This document shows positions 45,722 through 56,869 of a stretch of DNA of 64,000 nt, piece by piece. The position numbers and the translations under genes are program-made. Positions within the stretch are counted from its first letter, which is position 1; every line of letters starts with the position of its first letter. Source of the stretch: Rosa chinensis. Lineage: Eukaryota > Streptophyta > Magnoliopsida > Rosales > Rosaceae. The stretch covers positions 20,051,001 through 20,115,000 of the forward strand of contig NC_037092.1 of NCBI RefSeq assembly GCF_002994745.2, written 5' to 3'. Below the pieces are notes generated by a model. It saw only the letters and a program-made list of their open reading frames with translations, ran no database searches and was not told the origin of the DNA.

Positions 45722-48700
45722 ATGACTAACGGTAGCGGGGGAAATATCGGGGAGCAGGCAGACCAGTCCGCCGTTCCCCAACCCACCCGCCCAGCGGTAA
45801 GCATCAACCGCGCACTATTCAACACCCCGGTCAACCCAGGCGGTGAAACAAATCCAAGCAGCAGCCGTCCCCCAGGTCAGGACCTCACCGCCTTGTATGA
45901 GCTGGCGCTGGCGGACCTCCACAAAGCAAACAGAGAGCGCGAGCAGGAACGCAAGGAGAAGGCGGAGGCCCAAAACCAAGTGGCCACGCTGATGACACGT
46001 TTCGACGAGCTAAGGCGAACGCTAGACGCAAACGCCAACCCTGCACGAAGTGAGCAGTCACACAGCACCAGACACAGCCGGCCTACCGCTGGTATAGGAC
46101 CCATCGTGCAAATGCAGGTACCGCTAAGCCCACCTGAGCTGGCAGGAATGGGACCACCCCCTATCCCACAACTGCCGGAGCAGGAGGCGGAGTCATCGCT
46201 GCGCACCCACCACTCGAGGACTAGAACAAGGACTGAGGGTAATCTACCCATTCCCGGGCGGGGGTTCGCTCCGCGGAACGCCCGAGCGGGCCCCGCTGGC
46301 GACGTAACCACCCAAATTTTGGAGAGGATGCAGCAGTTAGAACGGAGATTAATCCTGGCGGAGGCAGGCACCCCGGCGCCAGCCCCAAACCCACTCTTCG
46401 CGGCCAGGCCAGGCCCATTCACCGCTACAATTTTGCAAGCCGTCAGACCAGCGTTTGCAAAGACCCCAAAAATGTCACATTATAGCGGTAAGACCTATCC
46501 CTTCGTCCACATGGACACGTTCAAGAAGGTCACCAACAACAAGGGATTTGATGACGCCACCCTGTGCCACTTGTTCAGCGAAACGCTGGATAGTGAGGCA
46601 ATGAGTTGGTTTTTCGAGTGTCCGCCAGGGTCCGTCGACTCATTCCACGCATTATCTCATGCTTTCCTCTCTCGATTCATCTTGTTGTCCGCCGGTCATC
46701 ACAACACGAGCCAGTTGTTTGGCGTCAGGCAGGGAGGGGACGAATCATTGAAGGCATTCGTCACAAGATGGCGAGCGGCAGCATCTCAGTGCCGCGATCT
46801 CGACAAAACAATGGCTTCGGCGGCTTTCAAGCAGGGACTCCTCAAGGGACCATTCCTCTATCACCTCAACTACAATCATCCAAATGCGGCGTACGATCAC
46901 CTTATGAGTGAGGCGGTCATTCATGCCCAGGCAGAGTTTATCACATATGGAGAAACCCCACCACCACCAGCAACACCAACAAAGTCATCTCAACCCTCCT
47001 CCAGCCATCAAGAGACCGCCAGCAAAGCCCCCACTGCACCGCCAGCTGACAAGAAGAGGGAGTGGCAGCAGGGCGGTTACCAAAGCAAGAGGCAGAAAGA
47101 CAACCACTACAAGGGCAACCGCCAATCCCATGGGGACAATCGCAACAAGCAGACGGAATCCTCTCAGCGGTATGCAGTGTTCACCGTCCTCACAGCCTCG
47201 TACGAGGAGATTTACAATCAGTGCAAGGATCAGATACCACCGCCACCCTCACCGAAATTCCCCAAAAAGGGTAAGCCAAGAAACACCGGCATGTGGTGCA
47301 AATACCACGAGGACAGCGGCCACAATACCAACAGTTGCAACGCTCTCAAAACAACCATTGAGACCCTATACCGTGACGGCAAGATGGATCAGTTCAAGGT
47401 GCGCCAACCGCCACCTGTGATTGCCAACATTGAGCCACTGGGCCGCATCAACACCATCGACGGCGGGGCTCCAATCACCAACATGTCTCACAGGGCAAGA
47501 AAGCGTTACGCACGCGCCAATCACCCAAAGGAAGTCTGTAACATCCGCTACGAGAGATCCACCAAACTCCCAAAGTCTGGTTGGGAGCCCATCACCTTCT
47601 CAGAGGAGGAGGAGCGCGGAGTACATCTACCCCATGACGACCCATTCCTGATCGATGCCATTCTCGACAGATGGTCGGTAGGAAGAATCTTGGTGGATAG
47701 CGGATCTGCTGTCAATGTCATATTCAGCGGTTGTTACAACAACCTTAAGCGGAACAAGAAACTACTACAAGACCATGAGCCATTGCTTAGCTTCTCCGGC
47801 GATATCACTCAGCCGCTGGGTTCTGACTACATGCGGTTAACCATCGGCTCCAGTCCATGTATGGCGGAGGTACATACCGAATTTATAATTGTGGACTGTT
47901 TCAGTTCGTATAACGCCATCATAGGACGGCCGGCACTCAACAAGCTCAAATGCATCATCGCCGGATACATGCTTCTCATGAAGTTCCCCACACCCAACGG
48001 CACGGGCTGTGTCAGGGGAAGTCAGCAACTGGCACGAGAATGCTACTCTACCACCATTGCGCGGTCAACCCGCCGCCACGAAATCCTAACGGTAGGAAAT
48101 CAGGCACCGCCACCAGATATCTTCGAGGATCCTAGGGATGAGGAGGAGAAATACGTGAGGAAGGAACCGGTCAATCCGGAAACATCGTTGAAGGTCATCA
48201 GCATCTCTGACGAGCACCCAGAGCGGACAGTCCGCATAGGAGCTCAGCTAGACCCAGAAGTGGCCGCAGAACTCACTCAATTCCTGCGGGACAACGCCGC
48301 CGTTTTCGCATGGTCATATGCGGACATGCCAGGTATCTCTCCCGAAATCATCACACACAAACTAACCATTAAGCCATCCTTCCATCCCATCAAGCAGAGG
48401 CGAAGGGCCTTCGACGAGGAGAAATACCGCGCCATAGGAGAAGAGGTCGCCAAACTCCAGGGCATTGGATTCATCCGCCAGGTAATCTATCCCCAATGGA
48501 TCTCCAACCTGGTCATGGTCAAGAAGCCTAGCGGCAAGTGGCGGATGTGTGTCGACTTCAAAAATCTCAACAAGGCGTGCCCAAAGGACAGTTTCCCTCT
48601 CCCACGCATTGATCAGCTGGTTGACGCAACCGCCGGACATGAACTCCTCAGCATGATGGACGCTTTCTCCGGCTACAATCAGATCAAGATGCATCCCAGC

Positions 48701-51430
48701 GATCAGGAGTGCACCACCTTCACCACCGACAAGGGCCTCTACTGCTACAATGTTATGCCTTTCGGTCTGAAGAACGCCGGTGCAACTTATCAGCGGCTGA
48801 TGAATGCTATGTTCGCTGAACATTTGGGCAAGATAATCGAGGTCTACGTGGACGACATGTTGGTCAAGAGTATAAAGGCCAGCGGACACGTGGCAAACCT
48901 CAAGATCATAGTTACCATCCTCCTGGCCTATGGCATGCGCCTCAACCCAGAAAAATGCTTCTTTGGCGTCACCGCCAGCAAATTTCTGGGTTATATCGTC
49001 AGTGAACGAGGCATCGAGGCTAACCCGGACAAGGTGCAGGCCATACTCGACCTGGCAGACCCTGAGTATAAGGTACACGTCCAGTGCCTCCAAGGCAAGT
49101 TAACCGCCCTTTCTCGATTCATCTCCAGGCTCACTGACAGGTGTGCCCCATTTTTCAAACTCCTCAAAACAACTCACAAGAAAGTCATCAACTGGAACCC
49201 AGAATGTCAGACGGCGTTTCAGGGCTTGAAGGATTATCTGGCGGCAGTCCCACTACTCTCTATCCCTGTGCAGGGAGAGACACTGTTCATATACCTAGCG
49301 GTATCGGTATCAGCGGTGAGTTGCGCCATTGTCCGGCGGGAGGGACAGGACGAGCTCCCAGTTTTCTACGCCGGCAGGGGCATGAACGGGGCAGAAACAA
49401 GGTATCCACCCTTAGAGCAGCTAGCTCTTGCACTCATCGTTGCCGCCAGGCGCCTCCGCCAGTATTTTCAAGCGCACACAATCCATGTGCTGACCAATCA
49501 GCCACTGAGACAGGTGATGCAGAACCCTGAACATTCAGGGCGCCTCAGCAAGTGGGCCATCGAGCTCAGTGAATTTGACATAGACTACAAGCCAAGAACC
49601 GCCATGAAGGGTCAGGCGGTAGCGGACTTCATCGCCGAGCTCACTGAGCGTCAGCCCAGTCCCAGTACGGAGAATGAGCCCGGGACGGAAATGGTCACCG
49701 CTAAGGAGCCAGCTCCCCTACAATCAGATTGGAACCTGCATGTGGACGACTCCGCCAGCGCCAAGGCCAGCGGCGCCGGAGTCATCCTCACAGGCCCTGG
49801 GGGGCTGAATGTGGAATACGCACTAAAATTCAACTTCAAAGCCTCCAACAATATGGCGGAATACGAAGCACTCATTGCCAGCCTACTCCTCGCCATCGAT
49901 TCAGGGGCTGACAGCGTCAACATCTTCAGTGATTCCCAGTTGGTCGTTAACCAGGTCAATGACAGCTTCCAGGCCAAGGACCAACAGTTAGCGGCATACT
50001 TGGGGTACGTTAAGACACTCCTCAAGAAATTCAAATTTCATAACATCACACAAATCCCCAGGGAAAAGAACGCCAAGGCTGATTCACTGGCAAGGCTGGC
50101 AACCGCCCAGCCACATCAGAGTCCAGCGGACACAAGAGTGGAATGTCTTGACAAGCCAAGTATCACAAAAACCCTGGCGGAGATCTTCAACATTGAGGTC
50201 AATACCAGCTGGATGGACGAAGTCATTGAGTACAAGCTCAACGGCACATTGCCGGACGACAAAGTTAAGGCGCGACAACTCCAGCGGAGGGCAACCCGCT
50301 ACAACATCCAGAACGGCAAGCTGTACCGCCAGGGATTCACCCATCCCAACCTCCGCTGCCTAACCCCAGAGGAGGGAAAGGTCGTTCTGGCAGCAATTCA
50401 TAGCGGAGAATGCGGAAACCATTCAGGCGCCAGATCCTTAGCCAATCGCACAATGCGACAAGGCTATTTTTGGCCTACTCTCGGCGACGATGCCCGCCTG
50501 GTATCAAGATCATGCCACAAGTGCCAACAATTTGCTGACATCCCGCATGCACCGGCGGAACCACTATCGGTCATCGTCGCTCCATGGATCCACTCAACTT
50601 GGGGCCTGGATCTGATGGGAAAATTTCAAACCGCCAAGGGCCAGTTCAAGTACATCATAGTGGCTATCGACTACGACAGCAAATGGATAGAGGCGGAACC
50701 ACTAACAGCAATAACTACCGCCAAGGTAATTCACTTCCTCTGGAAGAACATCTACTGCCGTTACGGTGTCCCACACACGATAATCACCGACAATGGCACA
50801 CAATTCAACAACAAGGAGCTCATCTCTTTCACCGCCAACTTGGGTACTAAGATGAGTTTTGCATCTGTCGCCCACCCCCAGACCAACGGTCAGGTCGAAG
50901 CAGCAAACAAGATAATCAAAAAGCTGCTGAAGAAAAAACTCGACAAGGCAAAGGGTCTATGGGCGGCGAAACTCCCGGAAGTTCTATGGGCCATCAGAAC
51001 AACCCCAACTTCCGCAACTGGTGAAACTCCTTTTTGCATGATGTTCGGAACGGAGGCTGTCCTGCCTATTGAGGTCTCTCAACCTACCGCCAGAGTCGAG
51101 GGCTACCACCCAGAGACCAACACTGACGGCATCAACCTGGACAAGGACCTCCTGGAGGAAAAGCGACACAAGGCCCACCTATGCAACCTGCAAAACAAGC
51201 AGCGGGTATCGCGTTTCTACAACGCCAGAGTCAAGGCCCGGAACCTCCAACTGGGGGACTGGGTAATGAAGGAAGTCATTCCACCGCCAACAAAGCTTCG
51301 CCCAACTTGGGAAGGTCCATACAAAATTGTGGAAATCGTTAGCCCAGGCACCTTCTACTTAATGGACAAGGATGGCGTCACAACGACCCACCCTTGGAAT
51401 ACCGAACACCTTCGGTATTATTACAAATAG
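45722..51430 (+). CDS. gag-pol: Tat-type Gag-Pol polyprotein, intact
   Basis: A 1,902-residue uninterrupted ORF whose ATG lies 36 bases after the PBS. Approximate domain order: basic/Pro-rich N-terminus with a coiled-coil stretch (residues 60-110); Gag core 250-395 (SEAMSWFFECPPGSVDSFH); zinc-binding motif ~526 (CKYHEDSGHNTNSC, the C-H-H-C type of Tat Gags); aspartic protease ~656 (ILVDSGSAVNVIF, with IIGRPALNKL); RT 900-1,100 with MCVDFKNLNKACPKDSFPLP and YVDD at ~1,042; connection/RNase H ~1,185; a second, archaeal-like RNase H ~1,339-1,440 (LHVDDSASAKASGAGVIL; MAEYEAL; SDSQLVVNQV), a Tat hallmark; integrase with HHCC zinc finger ~1,560-1,603 and catalytic residues in WGLDLMG, ITDNGTQF and QVEAANK (~1,627, 1,690, 1,727). 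No chromodomain, as usual for Tat. All key residues I could check are present, with one change in the second RNase H (HVDDS where HVDGS is usual). The full ORF and near-identical LTRs suggest a recently active copy. Confidence 0.96.
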   Translation: MTNGSGGNIGEQADQSAVPQPTRPAVSINRALFNTPVNPGGETNPSSSRPPGQDLTALYELALADLHKANREREQERKEKAEAQNQVATLMTRFDELRRTLDANANPARSEQSHSTRHSRPTAGIGPIVQMQVPLSPPELAGMGPPPIPQLPEQEAESSLRTHHSRTRTRTEGNLPIPGRGFAPRNARAGPAGDVTTQILERMQQLERRLILAEAGTPAPAPNPLFAARPGPFTATILQAVRPAFAKTPKMSHYSGKTYPFVHMDTFKKVTNNKGFDDATLCHLFSETLDSEAMSWFFECPPGSVDSFHALSHAFLSRFILLSAGHHNTSQLFGVRQGGDESLKAFVTRWRAAASQCRDLDKTMASAAFKQGLLKGPFLYHLNYNHPNAAYDHLMSEAVIHAQAEFITYGETPPPPATPTKSSQPSSSHQETASKAPTAPPADKKREWQQGGYQSKRQKDNHYKGNRQSHGDNRNKQTESSQRYAVFTVLTASYEEIYNQCKDQIPPPPSPKFPKKGKPRNTGMWCKYHEDSGHNTNSCNALKTTIETLYRDGKMDQFKVRQPPPVIANIEPLGRINTIDGGAPITNMSHRARKRYARANHPKEVCNIRYERSTKLPKSGWEPITFSEEEERGVHLPHDDPFLIDAILDRWSVGRILVDSGSAVNVIFSGCYNNLKRNKKLLQDHEPLLSFSGDITQPLGSDYMRLTIGSSPCMAEVHTEFIIVDCFSSYNAIIGRPALNKLKCIIAGYMLLMKFPTPNGTGCVRGSQQLARECYSTTIARSTRRHEILTVGNQAPPPDIFEDPRDEEEKYVRKEPVNPETSLKVISISDEHPERTVRIGAQLDPEVAAELTQFLRDNAAVFAWSYADMPGISPEIITHKLTIKPSFHPIKQRRRAFDEEKYRAIGEEVAKLQGIGFIRQVIYPQWISNLVMVKKPSGKWRMCVDFKNLNKACPKDSFPLPRIDQLVDATAGHELLSMMDAFSGYNQIKMHPSDQECTTFTTDKGLYCYNVMPFGLKNAGATYQRLMNAMFAEHLGKIIEVYVDDMLVKSIKASGHVANLKIIVTILLAYGMRLNPEKCFFGVTASKFLGYIVSERGIEANPDKVQAILDLADPEYKVHVQCLQGKLTALSRFISRLTDRCAPFFKLLKTTHKKVINWNPECQTAFQGLKDYLAAVPLLSIPVQGETLFIYLAVSVSAVSCAIVRREGQDELPVFYAGRGMNGAETRYPPLEQLALALIVAARRLRQYFQAHTIHVLTNQPLRQVMQNPEHSGRLSKWAIELSEFDIDYKPRTAMKGQAVADFIAELTERQPSPSTENEPGTEMVTAKEPAPLQSDWNLHVDDSASAKASGAGVILTGPGGLNVEYALKFNFKASNNMAEYEALIASLLLAIDSGADSVNIFSDSQLVVNQVNDSFQAKDQQLAAYLGYVKTLLKKFKFHNITQIPREKNAKADSLARLATAQPHQSPADTRVECLDKPSITKTLAEIFNIEVNTSWMDEVIEYKLNGTLPDDKVKARQLQRRATRYNIQNGKLYRQGFTHPNLRCLTPEEGKVVLAAIHSGECGNHSGARSLANRTMRQGYFWPTLGDDARLVSRSCHKCQQFADIPHAPAEPLSVIVAPWIHSTWGLDLMGKFQTAKGQFKYIIVAIDYDSKWIEAEPLTAITTAKVIHFLWKNIYCRYGVPHTIITDNGTQFNNKELISFTANLGTKMSFASVAHPQTNGQVEAANKIIKKLLKKKLDKAKGLWAAKLPEVLWAIRTTPTSATGETPFCMMFGTEAVLPIEVSQPTARVEGYHPETNTDGINLDKDLLEEKRHKAHLCNLQNKQRVSRFYNARVKARNLQLGDWVMKEVIPPPTKLRPTWEGPYKIVEIVSPGTFYLMDKDGVTTTHPWNTEHLRYYYK

Positions 51431-51853
51431 TCATGCCGCTACCCAAGAGCATCTTGACTTAGCTAAATTTTTGTTCAATATTTAGCTAAGGGAAGCTACC
51501 CAACGGGTACTACCCCTCTTTTGTAAACGCTGATCAGTCAGCTATCAATGAAACGAGGAATTATTCAAACCATTGTTACCAAGTCTAGCACTGAGGGCAA
51601 CTGGCAACGCCAGGAATCGTCAGCGGACCACGTCCGCTACGTGGTGCACTTGGACCAATTTTAATTCCTTTAATGTTTCATTGCTTGGCAAAAGAAAAAT
51701 CTCTACGTCAAAACTCTAGCGGTACAAACACATCATGACAAACGTCAAACTCTGAAATTTCATTTCAGGGCTGGGACTCCCCACCCAAAATAGTTCATTA
51801 TTACAATGTCAAAAAAAAAAAAAAAAAAAAACCTATGGAAGTCTCAGCTAGCT
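51431..51853. other. Spacer between gag-pol and the antisense gene
   Basis: Contains an A-run of ~23 bases (51,809-51,831), which on the antisense strand lies just downstream of the antisense stop. No ORF was seen. Confidence 0.6.
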
Positions 51854-54549
51854 TCAGCGGTTGTCTTCGGCTTCTCCGGCTTCAACTGGCGGCGGCACGA
51901 CCGATCGGCTCGCCTGATCGGACCCTCGAGCTGTCGGACTGGGAGTCTCCATTGTACCATCCGCCCGAGTGTGTGCCTCCAGAAATCCGGCACGTGACAC
52001 CTCCGACGGGGTCTGCTGGGGAGTCTGCTGGGACCTTTCTGGCGGATGGGAGCCACTTTCCCCGCTGCCCGAATGAGTACCCGCCGCAGGGGGAGGCACG
52101 ACTTCTGTCTCCGGCGGGACACCTTCGACCACCGGCACGTCGGGCTGTGACGCCTTTACAAAGTCAATGGCGCCCTTCCGCGTCAACATGTCTATATTGG
52201 CCCGGGCCCCAGACTTCGCCGCTTCGGTCAATGTCTTTTTATACTCCGCCGACATCTTGAACGCTTCAATGGCGGCGGCCGCAGAAGAACTCTGTTCATT
52301 TTTCAGGCGGTTCACCTCCCCGTCCAGCCGCTGCATCTCACCCAGTCTGGCGGCAGACTCCCGCTGCACAATAATGAGCTTCTTATCTTTAGCGGCTATC
52401 CGCTCCTGCAGCAATGCGATCTCCTGCTCCAACTGGGAGACGCGTTCATTCCTCTCCAGGTCCCGCCTTATGGCCGCATTAAGCTTGCCGCGGGCGTCCG
52501 CATAGTCACACTCCGCCTTGACCAGCCCCCGCTCGGCCTCCGCCAATCTCTCCTTGGCCTCCGCCAACTCCCTCTGGAGACCTCCGATCTCTCCCCTGAG
52601 CTCTTCCTCAATCCGGGGCTGCTTAGACGCCGCCTCGAACATATCATGTAACCCCGCAGATATTTGACCAAACGCCGAGCTGAAGGGCGATTGGTCAATT
52701 GCCGTCGGGCGCGATATGCCCGCCAGACCCCCGAACCCCAGCCGCTCGCACAGATGGAAAAGGAATGCCCGCTCCCCTTCTGTCATGAATGGCGCATACT
52801 CGGCAAAGGAGTCCAGATCACTGACGGCTGCTGCCTCTCCCTCCCCCACTGCAACCTTCGACGCAGCTTGTCGAGCCTTCTTTTGTTGGCGGACTCCGAT
52901 CACCACCTCTTCTTCCTCTTCCTCGACGGGGGAGTCAGGCTGCCGGTGTTTTTTCTCCAGCGCCCGTTGTGTCCCAGCAGCGGTCCTCGTCACCCGCACC
53001 GGCGGCTCACCCCGGGACTCGGTGGCAGTCTCCGTCGGCTGCACCGTCTTCTTTTGAGGACCGCGCCGGGTGGTAGGCATCCTCTCCCGCGGCCTTGTAC
53101 CAACAATCCCCCTCTCCCCGCCGCCCGCTTGGGTATCCGCCTGCACTACCGGCAGGCCATCCTCACCCAGATGGGAGTGGTGCGGCATCGGCAGCTCCAC
53201 CGCAACCTCGGACTGGCTCAGCACCAGCGTCTCCGGGTTCACCACCGTCTGCTGGGCCGCCAGCCCTCGGCATACATAGCCTCCAGAAAATTTTCTATCT
53301 CGGCACGATCCATTGCTTTTTCGAAAGCGTCGCGACTAGATTTGTTACCGGGCGGGGTTTCTGAAAAGAAAACCACAAACACCCGTCAGTCCGGATCACT
53401 TACAAAAAAAAAAAAAAAAAAGAGGTGTGGCGGAATTGCTCTCACCAATAGAGCGAGTTAGCCCCAGGTCGACCAGCAATTCCCAACCGGTCAGAAGACG
53501 GAAGTCAAGCAAATTGCGGTTCCGCCAGCAGCCGCGGATCCTCGCCACCCGACACTCCTCTTCGCGCGTCAAAATGTACCTTAGTCCCGCTGCACAAACA
53601 CAATAATCATTAGCAAAAACCGCAGGTTTGCAAAAGTTTGAACCCGCCAGTTAGTTTTAGCGGAAACCAGTTGCCAACCTCGGATGGGCTGGAATTCCGA
53701 CTTAGTCTTAAACGTCGGCCCCTCCACATTCGACCTGGTGTGGTACTCCCAGCCATCTGTGGCGACGCAGAAGGTCCCCCGCCAGTAGGACATTGAGTCC
53801 CTCAGATTCTCAATCAACTTGGGCGCTCCCTGGCGGCGGCTCAGGTTCACGCACCCTCGGCAACCTCGGCGCTTCACATATACTAGCTCGTAGAAGTGAA
53901 GCACTTCCGCCACGGTAGGCCCCTCGCACCCCGACAAGCGCCACAAGGAGTTCATCGCCAACATCAACCGCCACATGTTGGGACAGATCTGCCCAAAGGC
54001 AAGGCCAAACTCGCACACAAGAATTTGGAGATTGGGCACTAGCGGGAATGTCACTCCTTGGCGGAATATGGCCTCGTGCACGGCTGCACATCCCGCTGGG
54101 AGCATCGAGGCCTTCTCATCCGCTGTCGGGGGGCGCAGCTTCACCGAGCCCGGCAACCGGAACGTCCGCTTCATCCGGTTAACAGCGGCGGCATCCATCC
54201 GCCCACCTGCCTCGTCGACGGCGGTGCCATCTGAGAGGTACCAAGCCGACTCGACGTTTTGGCCCGGCGCTTCCCCTTCGCCAGCGGAGCCGCTAGCAGC
54301 ACTATTGCTCGCCAAGCGCTCGTCGCGCCTAGCAACCTCACCCGCCCTAGAGCTCTCTGGACGCGAACCACGATCCATAGCTATTTCCCAGGGGATGGTC
54401 CGAAGTGGCTCAACTTCAAGCGGTTCTGGCAGTGAGGTTCCTGCATGGGCAGACGGACGCAACGAGTCAATAAAGGTCATATCCGCCACGCTGAACGACA
54501 CGTCAGACCCGGAATCCTCACTGCTCGAAATATCTATGACGTTGGCCAT
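51854..54549 (-). CDS. Antisense gene of the Tat element: SIM-like motif, gypsy-type transposase domain, coiled coil (one frameshift)
   Basis: Reads against gag-pol. The start is ATG at 54,549 (MANVIDISSSEDSGSD), chosen over the upstream MWVLGFG because the acidic motif follows it directly. Exons by splice signals: 54,549-53,679, 53,589-53,446 and 53,360-51,854; all introns are phase 1 with GT/AG ends. The N-terminus VIDISSSEDSGSD resembles a SUMO-interacting motif. Residues ~140-290 match the 'putative gypsy-type transposase' domain (FPLVPNLQILVCEFGLAFGQ, LHFYELVYVKRRG). Exon 3 encodes FEKAMDRAEIENFLEAMYAE, basic patches (RRGPQKKT, RQQKKAR) and a long coiled coil (around LQRELAEAKERLAEAERGLV), then a Pro-rich tail. 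At ~53,262-53,268 the frame slips by one base between AMYAEG and the LAAQQTVVNPE continuation, so this copy encodes a truncated protein unless the base is a sequencing error. The protein's role is unknown. Confidence 0.75.
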
Positions 54550-55320
54550 CCCAAACCCTAAAACCCACATCAGTTAGCACAAATACAGATCTAACCTACT
54601 CTCACATCAGATACAGCCAAAGATGCCAAGAACAACTACCCACAAAAATACCAAAACAAAAACAACCGCACGCTCAACCCAGATTAGACCGTCTAGCAAA
54701 ACCCAAAACCCCAACTTTCTGTCAAACACCATAACCTCCCTCAAATCTCTCCCTACACCCTCCGAGAACAACACAGAAGCAATATCATACCATTAACAGA
54801 AATACCAAAACCCAGAAACCACCATTGCAGATTCAATGAAACAGGAAGAGGATCCGAAATACCAACCTCACGTCGAAGACTTTGGAGTGCAGCTCGTCTT
54901 CACTGACAGATTTCGTCCCCTCCAGTCCGACTACTCCACGCAAACCCGGGGATCTCCTTCGCAATTCGCAGACGAACAAGGCTCGAAGCAGGCAACTCAG
55001 ATTTGAAGATTTTCCAGAAATGTCGAAACTCGCTCAGTTCCCCCCTTTTTATGTCAACATCAAGTAATCCTGAGCCGTCCGCTACAAAACGACATCACGT
55101 ACCAACCGTACACGTGTCCCACGTCTTCACTAACTCCCTGGATTAGCCGAGGCGTCGCCTCGGTTACGAAATCCATCATTACTCGCATTAATGACGAGAA
55201 GACGGCTAGGCTTAGGAGACAAGCCCCCAGACGCTAACCCTCTGAGAGTTAGCCACGTGTCAACCGTCATCATTCTTTAGCTTCCAAGGGAAGTCACCAC
55301 CTGACAAGTAAACCCCCAAC
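54550..55320. other. Presumed upstream region of the antisense gene and 3' UTR of the Tat element
   Basis: No credible ORF on either strand. A pyrimidine/A-rich leader-like stretch (54,560-54,860 complement) precedes the antisense ATG, and it would hold that gene's promoter. Confidence 0.5.
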
Positions 55321-55328
55321 CATGGCAA

Positions 55329-55661
55329 GTCTCCGCTGAGCGAAAACCCCGCTCAGCGGATCCATCCTCACTTACATCTCCCAAGTGACGGAGTCTCCGC
55401 TGAGCGAAACCCCGCCAGCGGATCCTCACTTGCATCTCCCAAGTGACGGAGTCTCCGCTGAGCGAAACCCCGCCAGCGGATCCTCACTTGTCATCTCCCA
55501 AGTGACGGAGTCTCCGCTGAGCGAAACCCCGCCAGCGGATCCTCACTTGCATCTCCCAAGTGACGGAGTCTCCGCTGAGCGAAACCCCGCCAGCGGATCC
55601 TCACTTGCATCTTCCAAGTGACGGAGTCTCCGCTGAGCGAAACCCCGCCAGCGGAGCTTCT
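55329..55661 (+). repeat. 58 bp tandem repeat array in the Tat element
   Basis: Unit based on CGGAGTCTCCGCTGAGCGAA and CCCCGCCAGCGGATCCTCAC. Near-identical full copies start at 55,389, 55,447 (59 bp), 55,506 and 55,564, with partial copies on either side (from 55,329 and to 55,661). The CCGCTGAGCG/CGCCAGCGG halves can pair within one unit. Confidence 0.95.
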
Positions 55662-56242
55662 CTCCTCATTTGGTAAACGGGGCGTCCTCCGCTACACAGC
55701 GCACCGCTAGCTGACCCCCTTTCTCATCTGACAAGTTGCGTACTTTATTCAGCGCAACACCGCTCAATAAAATACCACCAAGCACGTCTACTTGACGCTG
55801 CTTCCTGCTACATCTAGCGGGGGGACTTCCGCCAGCGGCGGATCCCGAGGCCACGCCTCTCTGACAACGCCGCCACGCGGGGTTACGGTCAGAATGTCCC
55901 TACGGGACACGGGGACTAGTCAACAGTCTACGACAGCCCTGATCAGGTACGTTGACCCCCGTCACCTGGGTGCTAAGATTGGGCTCGCAACCCAACACCC
56001 TCTGCTCCGTGCAGCTCCCCCTCAACAAACAATAACAGCGACCAGCCGGAGGTCCATCTTAGCCGGGGAGTGGGGGACTCCCTGGGGGGCCTAGCAGGGG
56101 CCCACCCGAAAGGGCACAAAGCGTTTGCTCAGTAATTCCATGGTTGACAACGCACTGACGCTAATTATGCTTCTGCAAAGTCTAGCGGGAGAAACGCTTC
56201 AAACCGCCGATCAACTCCCCAACCAAGATTGCCCTCCTTGAC

Positions 56243-56258
56243 TGGGGATTTGGGGGAC
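56243..56258 (+). other. Polypurine tract of the Tat element
   Basis: TGGGGATTTGGGGGAC lies directly before the first TGTACAT copy (56,260). It should prime plus-strand DNA synthesis. Confidence 0.8.
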
Positions 56259-56266
56259 TTGTACAT

Positions 56267-56868
56267 TAGGGCTGTCAATGGGTCGTGTCGGGTTGGGTTC
56301 GTGTCGGGTCAAGGCATTTGTCGTGTCGCAAGATACAAACCCAAACCCAACCCATTTAATAATCGTGTCAGAAATCTAAACCCAAACCCAACCTATTTAT
56401 TAAACGGGTTACCCGTTTCCAACCCGCTTGACCTATTTAACAAATAGATCGTGTCGTGTTAGACAAAATGACTCATTTAAGGGTTAACAATGTGACCCAT
56501 TTAACTAAAAAAATGCATAAATTGATTAAATTCATTAAAAACTCCACAAGACGAAGAATATAAATAATTATATATATATATATATTCATAAATATTTAAA
56601 TTCAATAATTATAAAGCAAAATATTTCAAATTGTCTAATCCTATGATCAAATTCTCCCAATGTCCAAAATTTCAAGAAGTATAACATAATCGGGTTATAC
56701 GGGTTCACTTCGTGTTGGCGGGTTGACCCGTGGCCGACCCATTTATTAAATGGGTCATGGCGGGTTGACCCACGGCTGACCCGCTTTTTAATCGTGCGGG
56801 TTCAACCCGCTTTATTTCTTGCGGGTTTCGAGTCGTGTTATCGGGTCGTGTCGAAATTGACAGCCTTA
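56267..56868. mobile_element. hAT-type MITE inserted at the polypurine tract/3' LTR border
   Basis: Terminal repeats TAGGGCTGTCAAT and ATTGACAGCCTTA (one mismatch) with the 8 bp duplication TTGTACAT (56,259-56,266 and 56,869-56,876). Subterminal regions are full of GGGT(T/C)/ACCC motifs (GTCGGGTTGGGTTCG; CGGGTTGACCC). 602 bp, no ORF of interest. Confidence 0.93.
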
Positions 56869-56869
56869 T

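Noticed and set aside
48362..49093. 243-codon minus-strand ORF inside the Tat pol
   Set aside because: Mirror of the RT coding region in another frame; explained by codon bias of the 1,902-codon gag-pol ORF.
52664..53461. 265-codon plus-strand ORF opposite the antisense gene
   Set aside because: Shadow of exon 3 of the antisense gene; composition is Arg/Ser/Leu-rich without a recognisable domain.
55385..55621. 78-codon ORF with repeated SPLSETPPADPHLHLPSDG peptide
   Set aside because: Simple read-through of the 58 bp tandem array; a 59 bp unit and lack of conserved start argue against coding use.
55329..55661. CRISPR-like appearance of the 58 bp array
   Set aside because: The units are directly adjacent without unique spacers and lie inside a plant retrotransposon; it is an ordinary tandem repeat.
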